17,108 bases of DNA from CAYPZU01 sp964415395 (GTDB lineage: Bacteria; Chlamydiota; Chlamydiia; Chlamydiales; SM23-39): the NCBI GenBank assembly GCA_964415395.1, contig CAYPZU010000049.1:1-17108 (forward strand). Direction: 5' to 3'. How positions within the stretch are numbered: the first letter of the stretch is position 1; each line of letters begins with the position of its first letter. The notes under the pieces are model-generated. The model was not told where the DNA came from. It made no database searches and saw only the letters and a list, made by a program, of their open reading frames with translations. Below, one piece after another: positions 6,505 through 13,683 of the stretch. The translations under genes and the position numbers were made by a program.

Positions 6505-7518
6505 ATGTCTTTTAAAGCCACCAATCTGCTCGCTCTCCTTATTGCTTTATCCTTCTGCGGATGCGCTTCAAAAAAAGTACAGAAAAAGTCTTCAAAGCCC
6601 GAGATAACCGCTCCGTTATGCATCACATCAGCAGATTCGAATTTACTCAATACTCTAGACTACACAAAGATATCTGGGACAAATCCATCAGACATCATCA
6701 ACTATATCAAAGAATTCCCGTTTACAAACTATGAAGTGTTCAGCGTTCAATCCTTGACTGGCATCGACTCTTTCTGCATCGACGACATACCCGATTTTAT
6801 CAAGACAGAGCTACGATCAGGAAAGACTTGGGAATCGCATCTAGAGCCATATTTCATTAAATATTGCAAACCAGGTTCGACCGCCCTCGACATCGGCGCC
6901 CATATTGGAACTCATAGTCTAACCATGTCAAGATGCGTAGGGCCTAAGGGTAAAGTGATCGCATTCGAACCGCAGCCTAAAGCAATGCGAGAATTAGTAG
7001 TGAACATGGCGATCAATCAAGCGGATAATATCGACTATTTTTGGGGCGGCGCAAGTCGAATCCATGAACAAATGACCCTAAATATTCCCAATCCTCAAAA
7101 CGAAGGGGGCGTCTCCCTAGGATCGGGAACGGGAAGATCCATTGAAGTCATTCCATTGGATTTGATGAACCTCTCAAATGTCTCTCTGATTAAAATTGAT
7201 GTTGAAGGAATGGAAGAGTCTGTCCTTCTGGGCGCTAAAGAAACGATCGAGAAAAACAAGCCTGCGATGATCATCGAAATTTGCGGAGGGAACGTCCCCG
7301 AAAAATCTAATCCCGAAATCCGTGCGGAGATCCTTCGAAGGATAAAGCTGGTCGAAAGTTTTGGCTACAAAGTTATGCGCCTCTGCGATTCCTCCGATTA
7401 TTTAGCCCTTCCAGAAAACTCTCAAGAATTCAAAGAAGTCTGCCAAACAAAGCTCTATAAACATCACATTAAGCAACTCAAAAAATGGCAAGAAAAGAAG
7501 ATTGATCAACAACTCTAG
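6505..7518 (+). CDS. FkbM-family methyltransferase with lipoprotein-like signal (copy 1)
   Basis: The 337-residue protein holds a complete FkbM-type SAM methyltransferase fold. ALDIGAHIGTHSLTMS (127-142) is the SAM loop, FEPQP (154-158) the acidic strand end, and SLIKIDVEGMEESVL (227-241) the family signature. FkbM proteins usually O-methylate sugars or polyketides. Unusually, the N-terminus is a hydrophobic signal ending FCGC-ASKK, so Cys20 could be lipidated; the -3 position (Phe) is atypical, so a plain membrane anchor is the alternative. The Lys/Ser-rich stretch 23-31 is linker-like. GAGG lies six bases before the ATG. It is a full-length paralogue of the gene at 10813-11727 (39 of 60 identical from residue 122). 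Base composition is much more AT-rich than topA. Its TAG stop shares its G with the first base of the duplicated topA fragment, a sign of a recombination joint. Confidence 0.9.
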   Translation: MSFKATNLLALLIALSFCGCASKKVQKKSSKPEITAPLCITSADSNLLNTLDYTKISGTNPSDIINYIKEFPFTNYEVFSVQSLTGIDSFCIDDIPDFIKTELRSGKTWESHLEPYFIKYCKPGSTALDIGAHIGTHSLTMSRCVGPKGKVIAFEPQPKAMRELVVNMAINQADNIDYFWGGASRIHEQMTLNIPNPQNEGGVSLGSGTGRSIEVIPLDLMNLSNVSLIKIDVEGMEESVLLGAKETIEKNKPAMIIEICGGNVPEKSNPEIRAEILRRIKLVESFGYKVMRLCDSSDYLALPENSQEFKEVCQTKLYKHHIKQLKKWQEKKIDQQL

Positions 7519-7597
7519 CGGCCCTGGCCAAAGTGATCGGCAAACACCCGATCGACATGCTAAAACTCTCCGCCGGCGTGAACCAAAACTTCAAGAA
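7518..7597 (+). repeat. Right copy of the 80-bp direct repeat
   Basis: This segment aligns gap-free to 6367-6446 in topA at a constant offset of 1151 bases. The repeat starts exactly at the stop of the FkbM gene. The flanking sequences on both sides are unrelated to those of the topA copy. Confidence 0.95.
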
Positions 7598-7625
7598 CCA
7601 AAATATTCAGGAATTGACTTCTTGA
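7518..7625 (+). pseudogene. Remnant of a topA 3' end (SWIB tail)
   Basis: Frame 7518-7625 reads AALAKVIGKHPIDMLKLSAG, then VNQNFKN and nine further residues to a TGA, matching the end of the TopA SWIB domain. No start codon or ribosome site is present, so it should not be made. Eight substitutions separate it from topA over 80 bases: three are synonymous and five change residues (T-A, A-G, L-V, K-Q, H-N). The piece therefore looks like a diverged allele, perhaps from a related strain, rather than a fresh copy. The similarity ends at 7597 where topA has its last codon and stop. The heptosyltransferase gene ends convergently at 7607 and overlaps the tail of this frame. Confidence 0.85.
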
Positions 7626-8638
7626 GTCAATCCAAGAGAATCGAGCGCCTGGGAAAATACGCGCTCTATAGAAATATTCGCTAAACAGATGTTGCTATTG
7701 CACCTAGCATAGGTTTTCCCATCATAACAAGGCCTACAAGCTAAATTTTCTCCTCCCCAAATCACCTTGATCTTTTCATGCCTTCCCACCTTCTCGTGAG
7801 GGTTTGTAGGCCCGAAAAGACCAATAACAGAGCAATCCGCGAGCTTCGCCAAGTGGAGCGGACCGCTATCGTGCGTAATCAATAGTTTGGAAGCCCTAAG
7901 GAGACAAACTAAATCAAGCAAATCCAACTTCCCAAGTAAATCAATATGGGGAATCCCCTGAAAATGCTCGGATACCCAAAAATCCGACTGGCTTCCAGTT
8001 ACAATTAGATTGATCGGCAACGCTGAGAGCTTTTTCATTAAAGAAGCGTAGGAAGCGACAGGCCAACGGCGCTGAAAATCATCCGCGAGCGCATTCTTAG
8101 CTCCGCCTGGAGCGATCACAACAACCGGCTTTGCCCCAAACGAAAGAATCAAATCGTTCACAATTTTTTTTCCCGGTATGGCGAGATGAGGGAAAATGAC
8201 AGGGATGTCTGGAGGAGCGTCATTTCCTGTTAACAGGCGTAAATATTCATATGCATGATACCGCCCTGGAACAGGGCTTAACCGCCCGCTTTTGCGAGAG
8301 AAACTTTTTCTCTGCTTGCAAATTGCAGGAAATGAAATCCATTTATAACGAGGATCCTGATGGCCGGTAATACAAAGATCAAATTTCTTAGCGAAAAGAA
8401 AAATCCAAACCTTTAATAGCTCCCATATCTTAACGAACGTATTCCCTTTGAAGATCGATTTTTCATCTATAGAGATAATCTGGTTTATAAGCCCAGTAGC
8501 ATCTAACAAGGGCTTTACTTGCGCGCCGCAAATCCAAGTAATATGACTCTCAGGAAAGTGAGACCGCAGATGCGTCAAAAGAGGCAAAGCCATGACCACA
8601 TCCCCAATAGCGGCAATTTTTACGATCAGCAGGTTCAA
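7607..8638 (-). CDS. Heptosyltransferase-family (GT9) glycosyltransferase
   Basis: The 343-residue protein is a GT-B fold ADP-heptose:LPS heptosyltransferase relative (WaaC/WaaF/RfaF type). It begins MNLLIVKIAAIGDVVMALPL, with D13 of the conserved GD pair. It has the VVVIAPGGAKNALADDFQRRWP region (172-193), then THDSGPLHLAKL (255-266) and GLFGPTNPHEKVG (273-285), which bind the nucleotide sugar. A C-terminal four-cysteine set (C301, C304, C313, C318) is typical of one subgroup. It probably adds a heptose or similar sugar to lipopolysaccharide on the cytoplasmic face. The start is a TTG at 8638, ten bases after the previous stop; no strong ribosome site is visible, so coupling to the upstream gene is likely. 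Chlamydiaceae lack LPS heptose, so the exact sugar is open. Confidence 0.9.
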   Translation of the reverse strand: MNLLIVKIAAIGDVVMALPLLTHLRSHFPESHITWICGAQVKPLLDATGLINQIISIDEKSIFKGNTFVKIWELLKVWIFLFAKKFDLCITGHQDPRYKWISFPAICKQRKSFSRKSGRLSPVPGRYHAYEYLRLLTGNDAPPDIPVIFPHLAIPGKKIVNDLILSFGAKPVVVIAPGGAKNALADDFQRRWPVASYASLMKKLSALPINLIVTGSQSDFWVSEHFQGIPHIDLLGKLDLLDLVCLLRASKLLITHDSGPLHLAKLADCSVIGLFGPTNPHEKVGRHEKIKVIWGGENLACRPCYDGKTYARCNSNICLANISIERVFSQALDSLGLTQEVNS

Positions 8639-8648
8639 TCAGTTAATC

Positions 8649-9401
8649 TTAATAAAGTTTAATCCACACAGAATGGCCGTTGAGATTATGAAGACAGATC
8701 TTATCGGCCTCGTATTTTCTTTCATTAACAAAATCGCGTATACCCGGCGTTGTAGGGAATCCGTAATCATCAAAAACCACAATCCCGCCCACAGACAATT
8801 TCGGCCAGATCCAATTGATAATGTCTCGCGCTGAATTATAAACATCTACATCAACGTGGCAGAAACTGATTTTTCTATCCCCCAGCATAAATCCTGTATC
8901 TTCAGGGAAAATACCTTCGAGCAGATGCACGTTTTTTAGATGGAGCCGCTCCAATAATTTTTGCGTAATTTCCAAGCTCGTGTCGCTATGCTCTCCTCCC
9001 CTGTATTGACCATCTCTTTCGGTAGCTTTGACGATGCCCTTGAATGTGTCGCAAAGATAAACAGGGTCCTTGATTTGACAAAGTTCAGCTTTTTTCGCAA
9101 TCAAAGCCCCAGTGCCCCCTCTCCATACCCCTATTTCAACTAAACACCCTTCAATTTTCGAGCTTTGCTCTACCAGATCCCACAATTCATAACAGCGATG
9201 CTTGTCGACAAGAGTATGCGTCTGGATTGAGGAAAAACAACGATTGAATTCTTCATCATTTTTCCAGGGCGCATAAAAGCTTTTAATGTGAATTTTTTCG
9301 TAAGGACCTTCTAATTTAGGGAACTCAACTATATCAACACCAAATCGACGAACAAAGTTTTTAATCCCCTGCCGGATTTTCAATCGAAGAGCATGACTCA
9401 T
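8649..9401 (-). CDS. TylF/MycF-like SAM-dependent methyltransferase
   Basis: The 250-residue protein has the Mg-dependent sugar O-methyltransferase pattern of TylF/MycF. CLVEIGVWRGGTGAL (86-100) is the SAM loop, YLCDTFKG (115-122) the second motif, CHVDVDVYNSARD (181-193) carries D184/D186, and VVFDDYGFPTTPG (208-220) carries the D211-D212 metal pair. The N-terminal IRQGIKNFVRRFGVDIVEF is a short amphipathic lead also seen in glycan-cluster methyltransferases. The ATG at 9401 is chosen because GAGG lies six bases upstream; an ATG at 9422 would lack a ribosome site. It sits between the ligase-like gene (63 bases upstream) and the heptosyltransferase (10 bases downstream), so it probably methylates a sugar of the same glycan. 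The substrate cannot be predicted. Confidence 0.88.
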   Translation of the reverse strand: MSHALRLKIRQGIKNFVRRFGVDIVEFPKLEGPYEKIHIKSFYAPWKNDEEFNRCFSSIQTHTLVDKHRCYELWDLVEQSSKIEGCLVEIGVWRGGTGALIAKKAELCQIKDPVYLCDTFKGIVKATERDGQYRGGEHSDTSLEITQKLLERLHLKNVHLLEGIFPEDTGFMLGDRKISFCHVDVDVYNSARDIINWIWPKLSVGGIVVFDDYGFPTTPGIRDFVNERKYEADKICLHNLNGHSVWIKLY

Positions 9402-9434
9402 ATTTTTCCTCAAAAAACACATTCTAAGTTATAT

Positions 9435-9457
9435 GGTTGCATCCAGAAATGGCAACC
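9435..9457. repeat. Small hairpin between the ligase-like and TylF-like genes
   Basis: GGTTGC (9435-9440) and GCAACC (9452-9457) form a 6-bp inverted repeat with an 11-base loop in the only sizeable gap of the minus-strand operon. It could tune expression of the two downstream genes. The evidence is weak. Confidence 0.3.
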
Positions 9458-9464
9458 GAAATTC

Positions 9465-10835
9465 TCAATGAACAGAGGCCAGCTTCAGTAAAGATTTACT
9501 ACGAAACAGATACTGAACATAACCAACAAATATGCCTACATGAACCCACATATAAGCACGCATGATCGATTGATTGAACTGAAGAGCGGCAAACATCACG
9601 CATAACGATAACGCAAAGGCAACCAGATTTGTCCGGTCGGCCTCGCTAAGCCCTCGAATTCTGATCGCTTTCCAAAAAGTGAAACATAAAGCCGCAAAAA
9701 ACCAAACAAAGACAATAAATCCAAATATTCCAAGACCCGAAAGAATCTCTAAAGTTACATTTGTTGGAGCAAATGAATTGTAAATATCCGCATCGTATAC
9801 ATTCCCATGCTCATCAGAGGAAATCTGGAACAAGTAAAAGGGTCCTGCTCCGAGCCCAACGCCAAACCAGGGATGCCGCAAGAAAACAACCCAATAATTA
9901 ACGATTCCAGCCCAACGGGATTTGAAAGAAATGTGATCAGACGGATCAAAATAGAAAAACTTCAGAAATCCATGGTTTATTAAGTCAGGATAAACAAACC
10001 AAACAGCAAGCAAAATCGCAAAAATAACAGAGAAGTATTTAAATAATACCAAAAAAACAGATCCTTTAAACCCAGGAACAAACCCAAAATATATAAAACT
10101 ACAAAAAAACAAGATAAAAAGCAGATAAGAATAGAAGCATCCCGTTGAAGTCGAAACAAGCAGGAAAAGATTGGACCAGATCACCTCATTAACATTCCTT
10201 TTCTCCGCAGGCTGCAGCATGAATTTAGCCGTGCAAAAAATAGCAAATGACGTCATGTAAAGAGCATAGTAGGAGGGCTCGTAAGCAAATGCCTGCCCTC
10301 TCGCAAGAGCAAATATATACTGGGTTACCCCCGGCAATATGAAGCCCGCAAGAGAAAAAACAACCTGGCATAAAGCATAAATCCCAACGCAAAAAAAACT
10401 CGAGAAATACAGCCGCAGCAAAATATCTGGGGCGATCCACCGGAATAAATTAAATGACAAGAGAAAGTAAAAAATGAAATTAAAAAAATAAAAAAGAATA
10501 AGACCTGCGCACGAAATTAGATTACAACAATTAATCACTGAAACTGCCATGGAGAAAAGAGCTGCGACAGCAATCCATGCAAAGTTCCGAGGAACCGAGA
10601 TATCCTTGTGCAAAAAAATCCCGAAAATCAAAAGAATAAATGACGCGAGATTTGTAAGCTTAACCTTAAAAATAAGAAAAGAGACATTTAAAACGTCGAA
10701 CGAAAGAAGAACAAAATATAAAAAAACTAAAAACAGAAATGGCCTTACAAGGACATCTGCAAAATCCAGCTTATAAATTCCTAACCCTCTCGCTCGAAAT
10801 TGCATATCTGAACTAGTATTTCCCCTTTCCGCCAT
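9465..10835 (-). CDS. O-antigen ligase / polymerase-like polytopic membrane protein
   Basis: About ten to twelve hydrophobic helices span this 456-residue protein. It has the Wzy_C/WaaL-type pattern: an EPSYYALYM segment (186-194) in the middle and SRWAGIVNYWVVFLRHPWFGVGLGAG (from 306) leading into a periplasmic loop (about 330-360), then APTNVTLEILSGLGIFGF (356-373). WaaL ligases attach O-antigen to lipid A-core, while Wzy proteins polymerise repeat units; sequence alone does not separate these. The start at 10835 follows AGAGG by eight bases and overlaps the FkbM copy 2 stop by 23 bases. An ATG at 10805, seven bases after that stop, is a fair alternative without a ribosome site. The coding sequence is very AT-rich (10021-10080 is 16/60 G+C), unlike the flanks, which suggests foreign origin. 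Confidence 0.85.
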   Translation of the reverse strand: MAERGNTSSDMQFRARGLGIYKLDFADVLVRPFLFLVFLYFVLLSFDVLNVSFLIFKVKLTNLASFILLIFGIFLHKDISVPRNFAWIAVAALFSMAVSVINCCNLISCAGLILFYFFNFIFYFLLSFNLFRWIAPDILLRLYFSSFFCVGIYALCQVVFSLAGFILPGVTQYIFALARGQAFAYEPSYYALYMTSFAIFCTAKFMLQPAEKRNVNEVIWSNLFLLVSTSTGCFYSYLLFILFFCSFIYFGFVPGFKGSVFLVLFKYFSVIFAILLAVWFVYPDLINHGFLKFFYFDPSDHISFKSRWAGIVNYWVVFLRHPWFGVGLGAGPFYLFQISSDEHGNVYDADIYNSFAPTNVTLEILSGLGIFGFIVFVWFFAALCFTFWKAIRIRGLSEADRTNLVAFALSLCVMFAALQFNQSIMRAYMWVHVGIFVGYVQYLFRSKSLLKLASVH

Positions 10836-11727
10836 CCCGTCTGCCTCTCTTGGGAGGCTTGTTCTTGAGAGGCGCCTGTTTCGGCAAAGCAAGATAGTCC
10901 CATCCGGCAATTCGGTGAACGTTATAGCCTAGATCTGAGACAAATTTAACTCTTCGATCGATTTCAGCCCTTTGTTCATGAGTTGCATTTTCATAATATA
11001 CGCCTACAGAAATTTCAACCAAAAGAGCTGGCCTATTTCTTAAGATCGTATCTCTTGCTCCCTGCAACACTTCCATCTCCATCCCCTCTACGTCAATTTT
11101 GATTAGAGAAACATTTGTAAGCATCAAGGAATCCAAAGGCATGATATCGACCACGACCATCTGATCGCCGCCGACAGGCGAGCCACCTTCATTCAATTCG
11201 CAAATTGGAGGGACGCCAATTTTTCCAATGTAGCTTCCCATAGCCCCCCAAATAAATTGAACATTGTTCACTTTATTGAGCGCCATGTTGAGGAATAGTT
11301 CAGCAAAAGTCTTTGGCTGAGGCTCGACAGCTATCACTCTTCCAGAAGGCCCGACACAGCGAGACATTGTCACCGTGTGAGTGCCAATATGAGCCCCTAT
11401 ATCTACTGCTACGGAACCAGGCCTAATTACCGTGGGAATCTGAATGTCAACATGCTGCTCCCAGGGGTTCCCGGAGCGGAGCTCTTGCTTGATTACATCA
11501 GGTATTCGATCGTCTAGAAAATAATCTTGGGGACCAGTTCTGGAGTAGATACTGAGAATGTCGTACGAATCAAGGGAGAATCGCTTAATTTGTTCGATTA
11601 TTTCTTCAGATCCACTCCCAGAAATAGATTCATACGGCAATTCCTTAAACAGATCGCTTACGTTTGAATTTAATGCATACGCAAAATTAGATACCGCAAT
11701 ACAGACTAAAACAACAAATCTTCTCAC
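10813..11727 (-). CDS. FkbM-family methyltransferase with Sec signal peptide (copy 2)
   Basis: The 304-residue protein is a full-length paralogue of the gene at 6505-7518. SAM loop VAVDIGAHIGTHTVTMS (106-122), VEPQP (134-138) and SLIKIDVEGMEMEVL (207-221) are intact. The first 18 residues are a clear signal peptide: RR at 2-3, a hydrophobic core (4-15), and an AYA cleavage site before L19. The mature enzyme should therefore leave the cytoplasm, which is odd for a SAM user. The last 20 residues are basic and Pro/Gly-rich (KNKPPKRGRRDGGKGKY). The start is a GTG at 11727 with AAGGAG seven bases before it. It leads the minus-strand glycan operon and faces the transketolase operon across a 187-base gap. 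Confidence 0.9.
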   Translation of the reverse strand: MRRFVVLVCIAVSNFAYALNSNVSDLFKELPYESISGSGSEEIIEQIKRFSLDSYDILSIYSRTGPQDYFLDDRIPDVIKQELRSGNPWEQHVDIQIPTVIRPGSVAVDIGAHIGTHTVTMSRCVGPSGRVIAVEPQPKTFAELFLNMALNKVNNVQFIWGAMGSYIGKIGVPPICELNEGGSPVGGDQMVVVDIMPLDSLMLTNVSLIKIDVEGMEMEVLQGARDTILRNRPALLVEISVGVYYENATHEQRAEIDRRVKFVSDLGYNVHRIAGWDYLALPKQAPLKNKPPKRGRRDGGKGKY

Positions 11728-11861
11728 AAAAGACTCCTTCTTTATCTAAACACTGGGTGCCAGGATGAAAAATCGCAAGGCTCAGGAAGATAAAGGTTTC
11801 TTTGATTTTTAGACACCTTCGCGAATTCTCCCCCTTGCATATTGAAAAATTTCTAATTTCG

Positions 11862-11891
11862 TTGCTCTCCAGAACCTCCTTGCTCTAAGAT
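11862..11891 (+). promoter_or_regulatory. Candidate promoter of the transketolase operon
   Basis: TTGCTC (11862-11867), an 18-base spacer and TAAGAT (11886-11891) lie 23 bases before the first ATG. TTGCTCT occurs twice (11862-11868 and 11880-11886), overlapping the -35 and abutting the -10, so the direct repeat could be a regulator site. The remainder of the 11728-11914 gap shows no clear promoter for the opposite-strand FkbM gene and no gene. Confidence 0.4.
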
Positions 11892-11914
11892 GGTGCGTCA
11901 ATCCGAGATGCCCA

Positions 11915-12730
11915 ATGAAAACAGATGATCTCCAATCGATTTCCTCAGAAATCCGCGCCAAAATCATCGAGATGTCCAAAGCGGGAAAAGCTCCTCATCT
12001 CGGCTCATCGCTCTCCTGCGTCGACCTGATTGTTGCAGCCTACTATCGCTTCCTTCGCATCGACCCAAGGAACCCCACGGACCGTCTTCGCGACCGGTTT
12101 ATCCTAAGCAAAGGGCATGCAATCAGCACGCTCTACGCCATCTTGGCGAAAAAAGGGTTCTTTTCCTCCGAACTTCTCAAAACATTCAATAAAGACGGAG
12201 GCTGCCTCCCGGAACACCCAAGTCCGAACTGCGTCCCTGGAGTTGAAATGGCCACAGGATCGCTCGGTCATGGCCTTTCCGTAGCGATTGGGCAGGCTCT
12301 CGCCGGAAAAATCCTCGGAGAGCCGTACCGGCTGATGGTCCTCTTGAGCGACGGAGAATGCAACGAAGGCTCTGTTTGGGAGGCGGCCATGTTCGCCCCC
12401 GCGCGCAAACTTGACAACCTGATTGCGATCGTCGACTTCAATAAGTGGCAAGCAACAGGCCGCAGCGAAGAGATCATGAAGCTCTCACCGCTGAAAGAAA
12501 AATGGGAAGCGTTCGGATGGCAAACGTATGAAATCGACGGCCACGATTTCACCCAAATCCTCGACGTTTTCTCTAAAATCCCCGAAACGCCAGGAAAGCC
12601 GACAGCGATCATCGCCCACACAGTCAAGGGGAAAGGGGTCTCTTTTATGGAAGACGACAACAATTGGCATTACCGGATCCCGAATGACGAAGAACTCGCT
12701 AAAGCCAAACTCGAACTGGGAGTGAGCTGA
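11915..12730 (+). CDS. Transketolase, N-terminal (thiamine diphosphate-binding) subunit
   Basis: The 271-residue protein corresponds to the first domain of transketolase. HLGSSLS (28-34), LSKGHA (64-69), GSLGHGLS (115-122) and the ThDP/Mg motif SDGECNEGSVWEA (145-157) ending at DFN (174-176) are all present. In split transketolases this half binds the diphosphate of the cofactor and needs the pyrimidine-binding half encoded next (start overlapping this stop by one base). The pair moves two-carbon ketol units between sugars. A split pair placed next to a dehydrogenase, kinase and epimerase suggests a dedicated role in special sugar synthesis rather than the pentose phosphate pathway. The ribosome site is weak; the frame and start are otherwise unambiguous. 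Confidence 0.93.
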   Translation: MKTDDLQSISSEIRAKIIEMSKAGKAPHLGSSLSCVDLIVAAYYRFLRIDPRNPTDRLRDRFILSKGHAISTLYAILAKKGFFSSELLKTFNKDGGCLPEHPSPNCVPGVEMATGSLGHGLSVAIGQALAGKILGEPYRLMVLLSDGECNEGSVWEAAMFAPARKLDNLIAIVDFNKWQATGRSEEIMKLSPLKEKWEAFGWQTYEIDGHDFTQILDVFSKIPETPGKPTAIIAHTVKGKGVSFMEDDNNWHYRIPNDEELAKAKLELGVS

Positions 12731-13683
12731 TGAGAAACGCCTTTGCCGATGAGATCGCCCAACTCTCCGCTCTCGACTCCCGCATCGTCCTCCTGTCAGG
12801 CGACATTGGGAACCGCCTCTTTGAACCGTTTAAATCGAAATTCCCCTCCCGGTTTTATAACTGCGGAGTCGCCGAGGCGAACATGGCCAGCATGGCGGCA
12901 GGGATGGCCCTCTGCGGCCTGCGCCCAGTTACCTACACCATCACCCCGTTCAACACAACCCGCTGTCTCGAACAGATCCGCGACGACATCTGTTATCACA
13001 ATGTCCCCGTCCTTATTGTTGGAACTGGAGCCGGCCTCTCTTACGCCTCGCTCGGATGCACCCACCACTCCTGCGAAGACATTTCCTTCCTGAGAAGCAT
13101 CCCGAATATGAGCGTCCTCTGCCCCGCCGACACAATGGAGCTGCGCGCCCTTCTCCGGGCCTCTTTTCAGTGGCCAGGGCCGATTTACATGCGGATCGGG
13201 AAAACGGGAGAACCCCAAATCCACACCTCGATTCCATGCCTCGAGATAGGAAAAGGCTTTCGGATTCAAGAGGGAAAAGATCTCTGCATCCTTAGCACAG
13301 GCAATATGCTGCCCACAGCTCTTGAGACCGCAAAAATCCTCCAATCGTCGCATATCCAACCCGAAATCGTCAGCCTCCACACTGTAAAACCCCTCGACAC
13401 CGGCCTTCTCTCCGATGCCTGCAGCCGCTTTTCCCATCTTGCCACCATCGAAGAGCACAGTCTGATCGGCGGTTTAGGATCTGCGGTTGCGGAATGGATG
13501 GCTGATGAATCTGTCCCCACACGCCTGATCCGCTTTGGGACCCAGGATCGGTTCCCTCACCCGATTGGTTCCCAGAAATATACCCGCGAACTGTTCGGTC
13601 TGACGCCGACAGCCATCGCAACCAGAATCCTTCAAAAACTAGAGAGCAAGCCCTATGCGTACGCAAGCAGCCATCCTGGTTGA
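12730..13683 (+). CDS. Transketolase, C-terminal (pyrimidine-binding) subunit
   Basis: The 317-residue protein contains the pyrimidine-binding and C-terminal domains of transketolase. GVAEANMASMAAGMAL (46-61) carries the catalytic glutamate E49 that activates thiamine diphosphate. GLSYASLGCTHHSCEDI (102-118) and the PADTMEL stretch (132-138) are also characteristic. The C-terminal domain (about 185-310) includes the conserved VSLHTVKPLD and EEHSLIGGLGSAVAE segments. The ATG overlaps the stop of the N-terminal half (TGATG), as expected for a heterodimer made in equal amounts. The 3' end overlaps the dehydrogenase gene by 29 bases. The paired-subunit call is secure; the sugar substrates are unknown. 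Confidence 0.93.
   Translation: MRNAFADEIAQLSALDSRIVLLSGDIGNRLFEPFKSKFPSRFYNCGVAEANMASMAAGMALCGLRPVTYTITPFNTTRCLEQIRDDICYHNVPVLIVGTGAGLSYASLGCTHHSCEDISFLRSIPNMSVLCPADTMELRALLRASFQWPGPIYMRIGKTGEPQIHTSIPCLEIGKGFRIQEGKDLCILSTGNMLPTALETAKILQSSHIQPEIVSLHTVKPLDTGLLSDACSRFSHLATIEEHSLIGGLGSAVAEWMADESVPTRLIRFGTQDRFPHPIGSQKYTRELFGLTPTAIATRILQKLESKPYAYASSHPG

Noticed and set aside
7613..7631. Hairpin ATTGACT / AGTCAAT as a two-way terminator
   Set aside because: The stem is only 7 bp, AT-rich and without a T-tract, and it lies within the heptosyltransferase coding end.
7502..7684. Possible small gene after the first FkbM gene
   Set aside because: It starts at a non-standard codon inside the FkbM gene and is not in the frame that resembles TopA; the meaningful signal here is the topA fragment.
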